A stretch of DNA of 20,000 nucleotides from Guillardia theta CCMP2712 (taxonomy: Eukaryota > Cryptophyceae > Pyrenomonadales > Geminigeraceae). The DNA is taken from positions 11,874 to 31,873 of the forward strand of contig NW_005434391.1 in assembly GCF_000315625.1 (NCBI RefSeq), read 5' to 3'. Below the pieces are notes generated by a model. It searched no databases, had not been told where the DNA came from, and was given only the letters and a program-made list of their open reading frames with translations. Both the position numbers and the translations under genes were made by a program. Shown one piece after another: positions 9,705 through 19,860 of this stretch (positions are counted from its first letter, which is position 1; the number at the start of each line of letters is the position of its first letter).

Positions 9705-9960
9705 GGTAGTCTAAAATTTGAGGTGGGGGTACATGAACTGCGAACCTCAATATCAGGGGTCATGGGAATATCAGGTACTAATAGGGGGTGTGTGATGAAA
9801 AATGTTAACATGTAGGGGTCATCAGGATTGGGGTGGGGTGGGGTGGGTGATCTGTAGGAGACCTTTGGCTAGCGCCAGAGGATCTTGTAGTGACTACAAG
9901 AGGTAGGGGTCAAAAGACACCTAAATTGGGGGGTACTAGGGTACTCTTGGTGCAGCACCG
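9705..9960 (+). repeat. G-rich spacer with G-quadruplex motif
   Basis: Many GGGGT and GGGGTAG-like runs lie on the plus strand. At 9830-9847 there are four G-tracts (GGGG, GGGG, GGGG, GGG) separated by single T, the classic pattern for a parallel G-quadruplex. Similar G-rich spacer recurs at 15800-16560 and 19260-19340. Confidence 0.7.
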
Positions 9961-10120
9961 GTCCTTAACTATGACTAATGGTGGGTGTTGAGCTTCGACT
10001 GCTATCATCCCCCTCATACCCCCTTTTGAGTTTGTCCTGCTGTAAGTTTGAGTAAAAACTAGGAGGCGCAAATGTAGCAGGCGTAATGCATGGAAGGGAC
10101 GGCGGCGATGGCGACAAGGG

Positions 10121-10385
10121 AATAGAGATAGAGGAGAATAGAAGGAGTTAAAGGAGAAGATAAGGAGATAGAGGAGAATAGAATGAGCTAGAGGAGAATA
10201 GAATGAGCTAGAGGAGAATAGAAGGAGAAGAGGAGAATAGAAGGAGAAGAGGAGAATAGAAGGAGAAAGAGGAGAATAGAAGGAGATAGAGGAGAAAATA
10301 AGGAGAAGAGGAGAATAGAAGGAGATAGAGGTCAACAGAAGGAGATAGAGGAGAATAGAAAGGAATAAAGGAAAAGGAGACAGAC
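10121..10385 (+). repeat. Purine minisatellite, AGGAGAATAGAAGGAGATAG-like units
   Basis: About 260 bp consist of imperfect tandem copies of GAGGAGAATAGAAGGAG with short linkers (ATA, AA, CTA). It ends about 100 bp before the proposed start of the OSBP-related gene, so it sits in that gene's upstream region. Minus-strand Ser/Leu/Tyr-rich frames across it are artefacts. Confidence 0.8.
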
Positions 10386-10488
10386 GAGAAGAAAATACAG
10401 GAGGAGAGTAGGGAAGACAGAGTTCAAGAAAGGACCTAGGCAAGAAGGAAGCAGTAATGGCTCAACAGACCTGGAAGTACGTGCATAC

Positions 10489-12779
10489 ATGGACGACATA
10501 GTCTTTGATAGACCCGGAGCGTTGACTGAATGCACAGAGATGGAAGAAGACGGGAGCAATCGATCGATCGACGAGGTTGCGAGGTCCTCTGACCCCAACA
10601 GGTTCGTCGTAGAAGAGACCCCAGACCAGAAATCAGACGCCAAGGCCTCATGGCAAATGGACACAACCACCAAGGAACAGGTAGGAACGGAGCCGGTTGC
10701 TCCGCTACGTGGAATACTGATCTGCCGTTCGTCTAACTTGCAACGGCTGCTTCCATCAGGAGCGAAGCTGGAGGGACCTGTTGAAGGGTCTTGCAAGGGG
10801 CTGCGATGTGACAAGGTGATTGCAACGTGCCGTCATGGGTTGCTGACCATGGCAGGATCTCGCTGGGAGCGCACTTCCTCCGTCCCAAGTCTACACTCGA
10901 GTGCCTGGCTGCTACCCTGCAGCACGGGAAGCTGATGTCTGAGCTCAACAAGGTTCACCTGTACTTGATGTGCTGGCCTTGACAGTGGTTGCAGGGCCAG
11001 AGTGAGATTGACAGGATGATTGCCGTGACGAAGTTCCATGTGTCTGGTCTGATCAAGGAGGTTCGTTCTTGACCACTGTCTGCTCGGTCGCCAAGTCAAC
11101 TGACGGTGACTGCATGAAGGTGTTCGACGGGAAGAAGCCCTACAATCCGGTAAGCGACGTGCCGGCTTGTGAAGAGTCCGCAAGGGGTGATCCTTGAAGC
11201 TTTTCATGCCTCCGGCAGATCTTGGGAGAAACTTCAGCATGGGCGTTTGACAACGGAAGCACGACTTCCGGGATTTCCCACATGATCTGCGAACAGGCAA
11301 GAGCCTGTGACAACCTTTATTCGACTACTGACTTGCACCTTCAAAAGGTTTCCCACCATCCTCCTATCTCTGCGTTCTACATCCGGAACAAGAGCCTTGC
11401 CGTGTCCATGGAGGTACTCCCTCCGCTTTCCCCTGGCATGTAGCGTAAGAGGTTGTGATCAGGGCTACATGCACACCGGAGCTCAGTTCAACGGGAACAG
11501 CATCGCGGTGGGGAGGTGAACGACCTGCTACCGCCTGTCCTCACGAGCGAGCAGATTCCTTTCGGTCAGAGAACGCTGAGACTGGAGCAATTCGGGGAGG
11601 ACTATATGATGACGATGCCTACCATGCAGGTTCCTCCACCCTCCCTCTGTAGTCTCAGTTGTTGATACCGTGTCTTTCTCGTCAGTTTCGGGGACTTTTC
11701 TTCGGGGCTCGAGGTGTGGAGTGGACTGGCCCGGTCATCGTGTGGTGCAAGAAGACTGGCCTGGTGGGAAGCTTGTCCTATGCGCCTCCTTCACGCTCAC
11801 AGTCGTTATGCTCAAGGTATGCGAGATGGAGTTCAAACCACTCGGCTTCCTCGGCATGTGGGGAGAGTGGCATGCAGTGCAGGCCTGCAAAACTTCTCTC
11901 TCTCTCTCCTTCTGTTGACAGGAGGGCAGGGGAAGCTGAGGCGAGACACGAACGAATCGGAAGAGGTTCTCTACGACGTCAGCGGCCACTGGGACACGAA
12001 GCTGATACTGAGGGACAAGAGCACCGGAGCCGAGCAGGGTCCAGCTTGCCTCCTCTTGCCCCCTCCTTCGCGCTCATCCCACTGCTCGTTCTTGTGTTCG
12101 TGCTCGTGCTCGTCCCCGTTTTCTCCCCGAGCCCCTCCTTCCTTACCTTTTCCCTTTCTCATCCTCTTTGACGTCAACTTTCAGTGCTCTATGACTACGA
12201 CGAGTGTCATGCCAAGGAAGCGCCTCAACGTCTCCAACTGAGCAACCAGCTCCCGACGGACTCGACCGTCTGCATGCCGCTGGTCGATGTCTGCTGGGCT
12301 GATAGCTGAACGCAGATGGTCTGGGGAAAGGTCACTGAGGCTCTTCTTGCTGGAGACCTCAACGTTGCGAATAGGGAGAAGCTAAAGGTTTCTCCCTCTC
12401 TTGCTGCTCCTGCTCATCGTTCTCCTCCTCCTCCTCCTCCTCCTCCTCCTCCTCCTCCTCCTCGTTCTCTTACTCCTTCACCTTGACCTTCACCTTGTCC
12501 TTGTGTTGCCTTCCTCCTGTTCTTCCTCCTTCTCCTTGTCTTCTTTCTCTCTATCTTCTCGTCCTTGTCCTCCTTCTTCTCTGCACCGATTCACCTCAGC
12601 TGAATGTGCAGGTTGAGGATGAGCAAAGGGCTCTGCGCGTGAAGGAGGCAGAGCAGAAAGTTCAGTGGACTCCCAAGTGGTTCAAGAAAAAAAAGAATGG
12701 AGAGTGGACAACAAAGTTGGACGAGGCAGAGAAATATATCGAGGAGAACATGCGCGCAAGCAGCAGCATCGATGCCTAA
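10489..12779 (+). CDS. Oxysterol-binding protein-related protein (ORP/Osh-type lipid transfer protein)
   Basis: Fifteen exons: 10489-10680, 10760-10815, 10856-10952, 10995-11060, 11120-11149, 11219-11296, 11348-11413, 11463-11507, 11555-11629, 11686-11763, 11817-11882, 11930-12038, 12185-12267, 12316-12387, 12612-12779. They join to 426 residues, close to short ORPs such as yeast Osh4. Family landmarks: FLRPKSTLEC near 91, KKPYNPILGE at 142-151, EQVSHHPP at 172-179 (the family signature), VEWTGPVIVWCKKTG near 246, EFKPLGF near 266, a VWGKVTEAL stretch near 349 and a final VEDEQRALR...WTPKWF block. ORPs carry sterol, phosphatidylserine or PI4P between membranes at contact sites; the KPYN and SHHPP segments line the PI4P site. 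No PH domain, ankyrin repeats or transmembrane segment is seen. Intron 11297-11347 starts with GC. The exon 11 end is ambiguous: 11882 with a GC donor, or 11876 with GT. An upstream 5' exon cannot be excluded. Confidence 0.9.
12388..12611 (+). repeat. Pyrimidine-rich last intron of the ORP gene with CTC repeat
   Basis: This 224-nt intron lies before the last ORP exon and holds about 14 CTC units near 12420-12463, followed by CTT/CCTT-rich sequence. With the introns of the large gene, it shows that TCC expansion on the sense strand is common in introns here. Confidence 0.7.
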
Positions 12780-13338
12780 TCTCCGGCCTAATCTACGCAT
12801 GTGTTGTTTGCTACATCAAAGACCGTGTCACGTGAAGCTGGTGTGTTTCTTGGTTTGTTCAAGTAACAGGGGGAAGTCATGAATCATGGGAAGAGTGAGT
12901 GGTAAACTCGTGTCAGGCGCACATGAAAACATTTGTAGGGCAACATACGATAATTTTCATCCCCCACAAAACCTGCCACAGCTCTCATCATGCTTCAGAA
13001 AGATTTCCCGTATCTTTCGCTCCATCGCTTTGATTATCTTTCTGCCCTTTCACCACAACCAGAAAAGGCCTACGCCAAAACAATAAACAATTACGTTCAT
13101 ATTGCCCTCCATGCTTGCAACATAACAATTGAACCAAGACTGGCTCATAAAACAAGCACAGGATAATGCAGAGGCTGAAAGAAACTTCTCCATTCGAGAT
13201 CAAATCTAATCAAAGCCACAAGGTGATGGAGCCAAACAAAAAAAAGCAACAAAAAAAAGATCAAATTATTGAGAACCTCCAGGAACAATGAAGAGAACCA
13301 TACATCAGTTCCTTTGCCAAAGACTCTCCATCCACATC
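12780..13338. other. Intergenic between convergent ORP and copine B 3' ends
   Basis: No gene is supported. AT-rich with A-runs near 13240-13260. It holds the 3' flanks of two converging genes. Confidence 0.5.
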
Positions 13339-15198
13339 CTACAAGCCTCTAGCCCAGTCTCCCCCCGGCAGCACATACGGTGAGTTCGCCCATGACGCCG
13401 GCACCCGCTGGTGCTTGCACATGTACTTGAGTAGCTGCGCCGGTAGCTCCCCTAGCACCTTGCTCGCCAGGTCCTCCTTGCTCTTGGCTGATACGAAGGG
13501 TACAAACTGCACGATGTCCCGGTCGCTCGCCTTGCCGCTCTCGTCCACCAGCCTCCCGTTGTCCCCGTCCAGCATCACCATCTCCTCGAAGGTCTCCTCC
13601 CCTACCCCCACGATGATGACGCTCATCGGCTCCTGCCACACCTCCAGTCAGCTTCCCAAGCCCCTCCACTCAAGACCCCTTCCCTCCTCCCTCCCCCCCT
13701 CGTCTCTCCTCCCTGCACTCACGTGAGAGGCCTGCACGATGGCCTTGATCGTCTCCTGCTTGTCCGTGATGTCGCCGTCCGTGAGGATCAGGAGCACGTG
13801 GTACGCCTGCTTCTTGCACTCTCTGGCATGCATGATAGTCTGCTGGATGACCGGGGCGAAGTTGGTGGGTCCGTAGAGCTTGGTGGAGGAGATGGCGCTG
13901 CGGTAAGCCGCAAGAAGTCCTACATGATTTTGAGTCAGCCCGAAAAGGAAAAGCAAAAGTGAATATACCAGCAACATCGTCAACCTCTGGCTTGTTAATG
14001 TTGCCGTTGAGGGGGAAGCAGTGGGATGCCTCCGAGTGCCCCGCCACGACCCCTCCGAAGCCGTACACCGCGATCTTCTTGTCCTGGTCGTACTCGACAA
14101 GGATCTCTCCTACTCCGATCATCGCCTGCTCGTACTGGTTCAGCGACCCGTCCGGCTGGATGTAGTGCAGCGAGTTCGGGTCCGCGGGGTCTCCGTTGGA
14201 CATGGTGAAGTCGATGGCCACCGAGACCGTGAGCTCGCAGCCGTTGGAGATGTAGTCGTACAGCGTGGGGTAGCGGATGATGTGGATCCTGTCTACAGCG
14301 ATGGAGCCTGGCTCTTTGGTGCTTCCTCCCGGGCGATCGTTGAGGCCAACAGTCTTCTTCTCCGCCAGCTCGTTGAACGTGGTCTCTATCCACCCGATCA
14401 TGTCGTCCTTGGTTGCTGGGTCCTCGTCCCAGCACTCGAGCTTAAACTTCTCGTCTTGCTTCCCGTTGCACAAGTCCTTCATCGACACCTGCTCCCTGCT
14501 CTCAGTCCCGCCTGCCTCCCTGCTCACCCGGCATGCACGCAGGCGATCCTAGACTCACCGTGAAGGGCTTCCACTTGGGGTTCAGGTCGTTGTCGATTGC
14601 TTCAGAACGGTACACTTCCACAGTGTCTCCATCCTTGCGAAGCTTGATGAGCTTCACGTATGGGTCCGACTTCCCCATGAAGCCGTCCTTGTTCGCCAGC
14701 TTCACCCCCCGCATCTCCACATACATCACGTCCTTGTCTCTCCCGCCCTGCTCCTCCGACATGATCGTGATGCTCCCGGTCTCCTTCCCGTTGGAGTGCT
14801 TGAGCTTGTCCGTCAGCTTGCCCTTGACCGAGCCGATGATCTTGGACAGCGTGCACTCTATGCTCCCGATCTCATCTCCGTCCAGCGCCTTCGCTGGATC
14901 GTCGATGTCGAGCACGTTGAACACAAGCCGCTGCTTCTTCTCGAAAAGGTACTGGATGTCGATCCTGGTCTGGAAGACAGGGTCCTTGCAGTCCTTGATC
15001 CACTCAGTCCGGCCGACCTCCTGCTTGGCGCCGTCGGCAGCTCGCTCGTACACGATGCAGATGGGGTCGCTCTTGCTGGTGTAGTCCTTGCTGACCAGAT
15101 CTTTGCACTGGCAGGAGGGGGTCAGGGCGGAAGGCAGCACGGGAAGGAGGGATACTTACGGAGATAGTGAGGAGGATATGTGAAGTGAGTCCGGGCAT
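13339..15198 (-). CDS. Copine B (tandem C2 domains plus copine vWA domain)
   Basis: Exons 15198-15160, 15107-14559, 14488-13969, 13919-13723 and 13632-13339 give 532 residues with the same phases as copine A. Domains and metal-site residues match A: SKSDP, GKSDPY, DFTMSNGDP, GPTNFAP and ILTDGDIT are all intact. Differences are clustered. The C2A loop reads NVLDIDDPAKALDG, the C2B segment reads KDGDTVEVYRSEA where A and C have KDGQMTDVHRTET, and the end of exon 3 reads INKPEVDDVAG. Intron 3 (13968-13920, 49 nt, GTATAT...TAG) is unrelated to the 58-nt intron 3 of A and C, whereas introns 1, 2 and 4 are nearly identical to A. It is in direct orientation with A, 5.9 kb away, and head-to-head with C. 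Role as for other copines: calcium-dependent membrane binding. Confidence 0.93.
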
Positions 15199-15265
15199 AG
15201 TGACTAGACCTGCATCAAGGGATCCATCACTTGCTCGATATTCTCATTCCGCACTGTTCAATGTT

Positions 15266-15509
15266 ACAAGACTTGAATGCCGTTTTCCATTACTCGAGCT
15301 TTCTGGTCATATCTTTGTTTTTGTTCACTAAAATGCATCATGTATCTGCAACATGTGTTTGCGGCACTATGTTCCTGTGTCGTAGCAGGTTCCGGAGAAG
15401 TAGATCATTATTGAGTATACACAATAACTGACTATAATCGAGTCATGCATATTATTGGGCCATAGTATACGACAACAAGCAACAAGACTCGAATGCCGTT
15501 TGCCATCAC
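15266..15509. repeat. Imperfect 28-bp direct repeat, two copies
   Basis: ACAAGACTTGAATGCCGTTT at 15266 recurs with a few changes as ACAAGACTCGAATGCCGTTT at 15482. The similarity continues through CCATTAC / CCATCAC. It lies in the upstream flank of copine B. Confidence 0.65.
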
Positions 15510-15612
15510 TACGTATGAATACACGGAGTTTCTCCTAGCCAGCTTCCTTCCTCCACGTCCTCCTCTTCATCTAGTCCCCGTCATGCTAGCTCAACGTACT
15601 ATTCTTGTATCT

Positions 15613-15648
15613 TCATGTAACACACTGTTTTCATGTAATACACTGTTG
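15613..15648. repeat. 18-bp tandem duplication
   Basis: TCATGTAACACACTGTTT at 15613-15630 is followed directly by TCATGTAATACACTGTTG at 15631-15648. Confidence 0.75.
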
Positions 15649-15799
15649 TCATTCTACTCCATTGTCCTAATCTTCGAGAGCATCCCTCCTCCACTCTCTG
15701 CGTCTGCAGAATCAGGCCATGGGCAGATTCTGTTCTGCGCTGCCCCGCGCTCCCCAACACCGGCAACCATGATTATGTGTCACCACGGAATGTGAATGG

Positions 15800-16560
15800 G
15801 CGGAGAGGGTCAATTTAGGCAACAGGGTAGTCTCTGGTGGTGGTGATTTATAGGGGGTAGGGGTACAACGAACACAGCAATTGTAATGAGGGGTAGGCTG
15901 TAAAATATTTATGAAAGCAGGGTAGGGGGTCACTGGTAGCATCTTGACAGAATTACAAGAGGGGGTAGTGGATTTCAAAGGGGGTAGGGGTCCTATGCGC
16001 CTCACCGGTTGAGAGAGGATTTTGCTGGAATTGACTATAATAAAGAAAAATTCGGGGAAGTCTGGTCAGAACGGGTAGTATTACAATTGTTTCTTTGAAA
16101 ATACCGGTACTTTTATAGTGAAAATAGGGGGTATGTCAGCTGATAGCCTTTCAAGGGTGGGGTACTTTGGACCAGGTAGTCATTCCGATACGGTGCTATA
16201 GTCAAATAAAGTTCGAGATCCAACAGGACAAATTGAAAATATTTGTTGAAAAGTGAAATTATTGTCTCAAACTTGAAAATTGAAGATTCCGCACAGACTG
16301 TCCAACCCACCCCCCAGTTGACCCGAGATCAGTATTTGAAATGTACCCCTACCCCCATTTGTTAAGCTATTCAATATACACCCTACCCATCTTTCTGAGG
16401 GTGTAAAGGACCCCTACCCCCCGAATCCCCCTTCTTTCAACCTCGCCCCGAATGCACTACAGGACCAATGACCCTTGCGACAAGCAGAAAAGACCCCTGT
16501 CTTCCTATGGGTGAAATTCTGTCGGAGGGGGTAGGGTGGTAGGGATCAGCGAAAGAATGG
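15800..16560. repeat. G-rich then C-rich spacer, GGGGTAGGGGT-type motifs
   Basis: From about 15800 to 16170 the plus strand carries many GGGGGTAGGGG-type runs. From about 16305 to 16440 it carries the complementary kind (ACCCCTACCCCC). G-runs return near 16525. The polarity switch gives the block an inverted-repeat character and marks it as the same spacer type as 9705-9960. Confidence 0.6.
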
Positions 16561-16882
16561 AATCTAGGGGCGCAGGCCGCTTTTGCAGGGAGATGGAGGG
16601 GATGGAAGAGTAGGGGATGGCAAGTGACGGATGGAGGATGGAGGATGATGGAAGAGGAATAGGGATAGAAGGACGAAGAATGTCAAGGTTGAAAGAGAGT
16701 TATGAACGATGTCAGTAGCACGGATTTGGAAGAGATGACAAAATCCATTACGGTCTGATGTCCAAAGGATGAGCTGCATTTGCTCGCGTAACTAGTGTCA
16801 ACCTTTCTCTTCTTCCTGATAGCATCGTGTCAGATCGTTGCTGAGGTCTGAGAGCATCAGCAGGATTTGTGCTATTGGCAGA

Positions 16883-18749
16883 ATGACGCTGAGCACGAAA
16901 ATTCTTCTCACTATCACGGTATGATAATATATTTTTTTTGTTCTTTACACGATGATCATGTTGGTTGCCAGTGTCAAAACCTTGTGAGCAAAGATTGGAT
17001 GAGCAAGAGCGACCCCATCTGCGTTGTGTACGAGCGAGCTGCCGACGGTGCCAAGCAGGAGGTCGGCCGGACTGAGTGGATCAAGGACTGCAAGGACCCT
17101 GTCTTCCAGACCAGGATCGATGTCGATTACTTCTTTGAGAAGAAGCAGCGGCTTGTGTTTGACGTCCGCGATGTTGACGATCCCAAGAAGGTGCTGGACG
17201 GAGATGAGATCGGGAGCATAGAGTGCACGCTGTCCAAGATCATCGGCTCGGTCAAGGGCAAGCTGACGGACAAGCTCAAGCACTCCAACGGGAAGGAGAC
17301 CGGGAGCATCACGATCATGTCGGAGGAGCAGGGCGGGAGAGACAAGGACGTGATGTATGTGGAGATGCGGGGGGTGAAGCTGGCGAACAAGGACGGCTTC
17401 ATGGGGAAGTCGGACCCATACGTGAAGCTCATCAAGCTTCGCAAGGACGGGCAGATGACGGACGTGCACAGAACGGAGACGATTGACAACGACCTGAACC
17501 CCAAGTGGAAGCCCCTCACGGTGAGTCTAGGATCGCCTGCGTGCATGCCGGGAGGGCAGGGAGGCGGATAGAGCTGAGAGCAGGGAGCAGGTGTCGATGA
17601 AGGACTTGTGCAACGGGAAGCAGGACGAGAAGTTTAAGCTCGAGTGCTGGGACGAGGATACATTCTCAAAGGACGACATGATCGGGTGGATAGAGACCAC
17701 GTTCAACGAGCTGGCGGAGAAGAAGACTGTTGGCCTCAACGATCGCCCGGGAGGAAACACCAAGGAGCCAGGCTCCATCGCTGTAGACAGGATCCACATC
17801 ATCCGCTACCCCACGCTGTACGACTACATCTCCAACGGCTGCGAGCTCACGGTCTCGGTGGCCATCGACTTCACCATGTCCAACGGAGACCCCGCGGACC
17901 CGAACTCGCTGCACTACATCCAGCCGGACGGGTCGCTGAACCAGTACGAGCAGGCGATGATCGGAGTAGGAGAGATCCTTGTCGAGTACGACCAGGACAA
18001 GAAGATCGCGGTGTACGGCTTCGGAGGGATCGTGGCGGGGCACTCGGAGGCATCCCACTGCTTCCCCCTCAACGGCAACATGAAAGACCCTGAGGTGTTG
18101 GGGGTCGACGGTACGCTCGAGAGAAGGGAGGGGAACATGCCTGAGCCGTGCTTGACATGATCGTACAGGACTTCTCGCGGCTTACCGCAGCGCCATCTCC
18201 TCCACCAAGCTCTACGGACCCACCAACTTCGCCCCGGTCATCCAGCAGACTATCATGCATGCCAGAGAGTGCAAGAAGCAGGCGTACCACGTGCTTCTGA
18301 TCCTCACGGACGGTGAGATCACGGACAAGCAGGAGACGATCAAGGCCATCGTGCAGGCCTCTCACGTGAGTGCAGGGAGGAGAGACGAGGGGGAGAGGGA
18401 GGAGGGAAGAGGTCTGGAGTGGAGGGGCTTGGGAAGCTAACTGGAGGTGTGGCAGGAGCCGATGAGCGTCATCATCGTGGGGGTAGGAGAGGAGACCTTC
18501 GAGGAGATGGTGATGCTGGACGGGGACAACGGGAGGCTGGTGGACGAGAGCGGCAAGGCGAGCGACCGGGACATCGTGCAGTTTGTACCCTTCGTATCAG
18601 CCAAGAGCAAGGAGGACCTGGCGAGCAAGGTGCTAGGGGAGCTACCGGCGCAGCTACTCAAGTACATGTGCAAGCACCAGCGGGTGCCGGCGTCATGGGC
18701 GAACTCACCGTATGTGCTGCCGGGGGGGGACTGGGCTAAAAGCTTGTAG
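16883..18749 (+). CDS. Copine C (tandem C2 domains plus copine vWA domain)
   Basis: Exons 16883-16918, 16972-17520, 17591-18110, 18169-18365 and 18456-18749 give 531 residues. Phases match A and B, and introns 2-4 (70, 58, 90 nt) are nearly identical to those of A. Exon 1 encodes MTLSTKILLTIT and intron 1 (53 nt, T-rich) is unrelated to A and B, so homology begins at exon 2. The first part of exon 2 is also the most divergent (CQNLVSKDWMSKSDP; later DVDYFFEKKQR). Metal-site motifs are intact: SKSDP, DVRDVDD, GKSDPY, DFTMSNGDP and ILTDGEIT. The C-terminus ends WAKSL rather than WARGL. It is transcribed away from copine B across a 1.7-kb spacer. Function as for copines A and B. The start was chosen because exon 1 supplies the LLTI strand in phase. 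Confidence 0.92.
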
Positions 18750-19259
18750 GAGGAATCAAATGATTGTAAGGTGGTGTAGGCGGTGTTCAGATGGTTTTCT
18801 TATTCCCTAGTTACTTGTTCGAAGTCTTTCTTTTTTTGGATTCTCATATTCGAACGTTTTGTTAACATTGATCTTGAAACGATCGCATGGAAACTGTTTG
18901 ACACTCCTTAGTCTTCGAATATCAGTTCAATGCTTTTCCCCCTTGTTCCTTTACTTCCTCTCTTTTCGAGCTTGCTCTCACTACCTAGCAAGTTCTCGTT
19001 TTGGTTTCACTGTCGACCCAGTAGTCTGCCATCTGTATTCTACCACACAGATATCCGCTCCACTCTGTTCGTTTCATCTCTCTACATCTCGTTTCATCAT
19101 CATCGTCACGTTCTTTTCTCTCCTCGTCTCTGCTTGGTTGTGTACTGCGGCATGTTCTGTTCCATGGAAAGGCTGTGCTCTAATTTTGGAATGTAGATCG
19201 ATGAATCAACACATTTTACCTACAAATGATCTTTGGTACAAAATAATTTTCTTTTTTAA
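18750..19259. other. 3' flank of copine C, no gene supported
   Basis: T/C-rich DNA with only short frames and no recognisable domain. Confidence 0.5.
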
Positions 19260-19520
19260 GTACCCACCACGGTATTGTTATCAAAGTACCCCCAATATGT
19301 CGGAACAAAAGGGTGGTACTCTGGTAGGGTAACCAAAAGAAAGAACATGCTAGGTGTATGGTCATGTGGGAGAGCGCAGGGTATGGGGGAGGAAGGAAGG
19401 AGGAGGGAGAGGAGGGAGAGGAGGGAGAGGAGGGAGAGGAGCGGAGAGGAGGGAGAGGAGGAGCATGAAGGGGGGCAGGAGGAGATGGCGTCGGATGAAA
19501 GCAGGTAGAGGAAGGGGTGG
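19260..19520. repeat. G-rich spacer and GAGGGAGAG tandem repeat
   Basis: GTACCC/GGGTACT-type motifs at 19260-19335 resemble the other G-rich spacers. About 19400-19460 holds several head-to-tail 9-bp GAGGGAGAG units inside a longer purine tract. Confidence 0.7.
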
Positions 19521-19654
19521 AGGGAAAGGAGGAAGGAGATAGGATGGGAGGGGCAAAAGCAAAAGGGAATAACAGCAGAACATTTAGTGTATTGACGAGG
19601 GAAGAAGAGGAGAGGATAGAAGTTCATATACCAGGGAATGACTGACATCATGAT

Positions 19655-19860
19655 CCAGTTCTCCTCTCTCCTAGAATCCCTTTCGTCAACAGTCTCCTCA
19701 TCAAGCTGGTCCATTCGCTCATTGCCAGCAGGTAGTTGGCTGACCTCTCCTGCCAGGGTGTGTCATGTAGTTTCAGCTCGCCGGCAAGCCAACACTCGTC
19801 CTCTCTCTCGATCCTCGTTAGGGTCCAGGCCCTAGCCTACCTGCTCTCGACGTCTCCTAG
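19655..19860. other. Possible coding patch, strand unresolved
   Basis: On the minus strand, two overlapping frames give hydrophilic, protein-like segments: one with CWLAGELKLHDTPWQERSA (around 19800-19730) and one starting MDQLDEETVDERD (from 19714). On the plus strand, a candidate 39-nt intron at 19731-19769 (GTAGTT...TAG, with CTGAC inside) would join two open segments. Neither reading shows a known domain. It may be an end exon of a gene that continues past 20000. Confidence 0.25.

Larger units (their letters stand above)
15199..16882. other. Divergent intergenic region between copines B and C
   Basis: It should hold the promoters of both copines. No gene is supported. Only about 25 bp next to the copine B start match copine A; nothing here resembles the copine A upstream DNA beyond that. 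The region holds two short direct-repeat pairs and G/C-rich tracts, listed separately. Confidence 0.6.

Noticed and set aside
10121-10385. Repeat array considered as CRISPR
   Set aside because: Units are short, imperfect and contiguous, with no unique spacers, and the DNA is eukaryotic.
9910-10443. Ser/Leu/Tyr-rich 177-codon minus-strand frame
   Set aside because: It is a reading of the AGGAGAATAG minisatellite.
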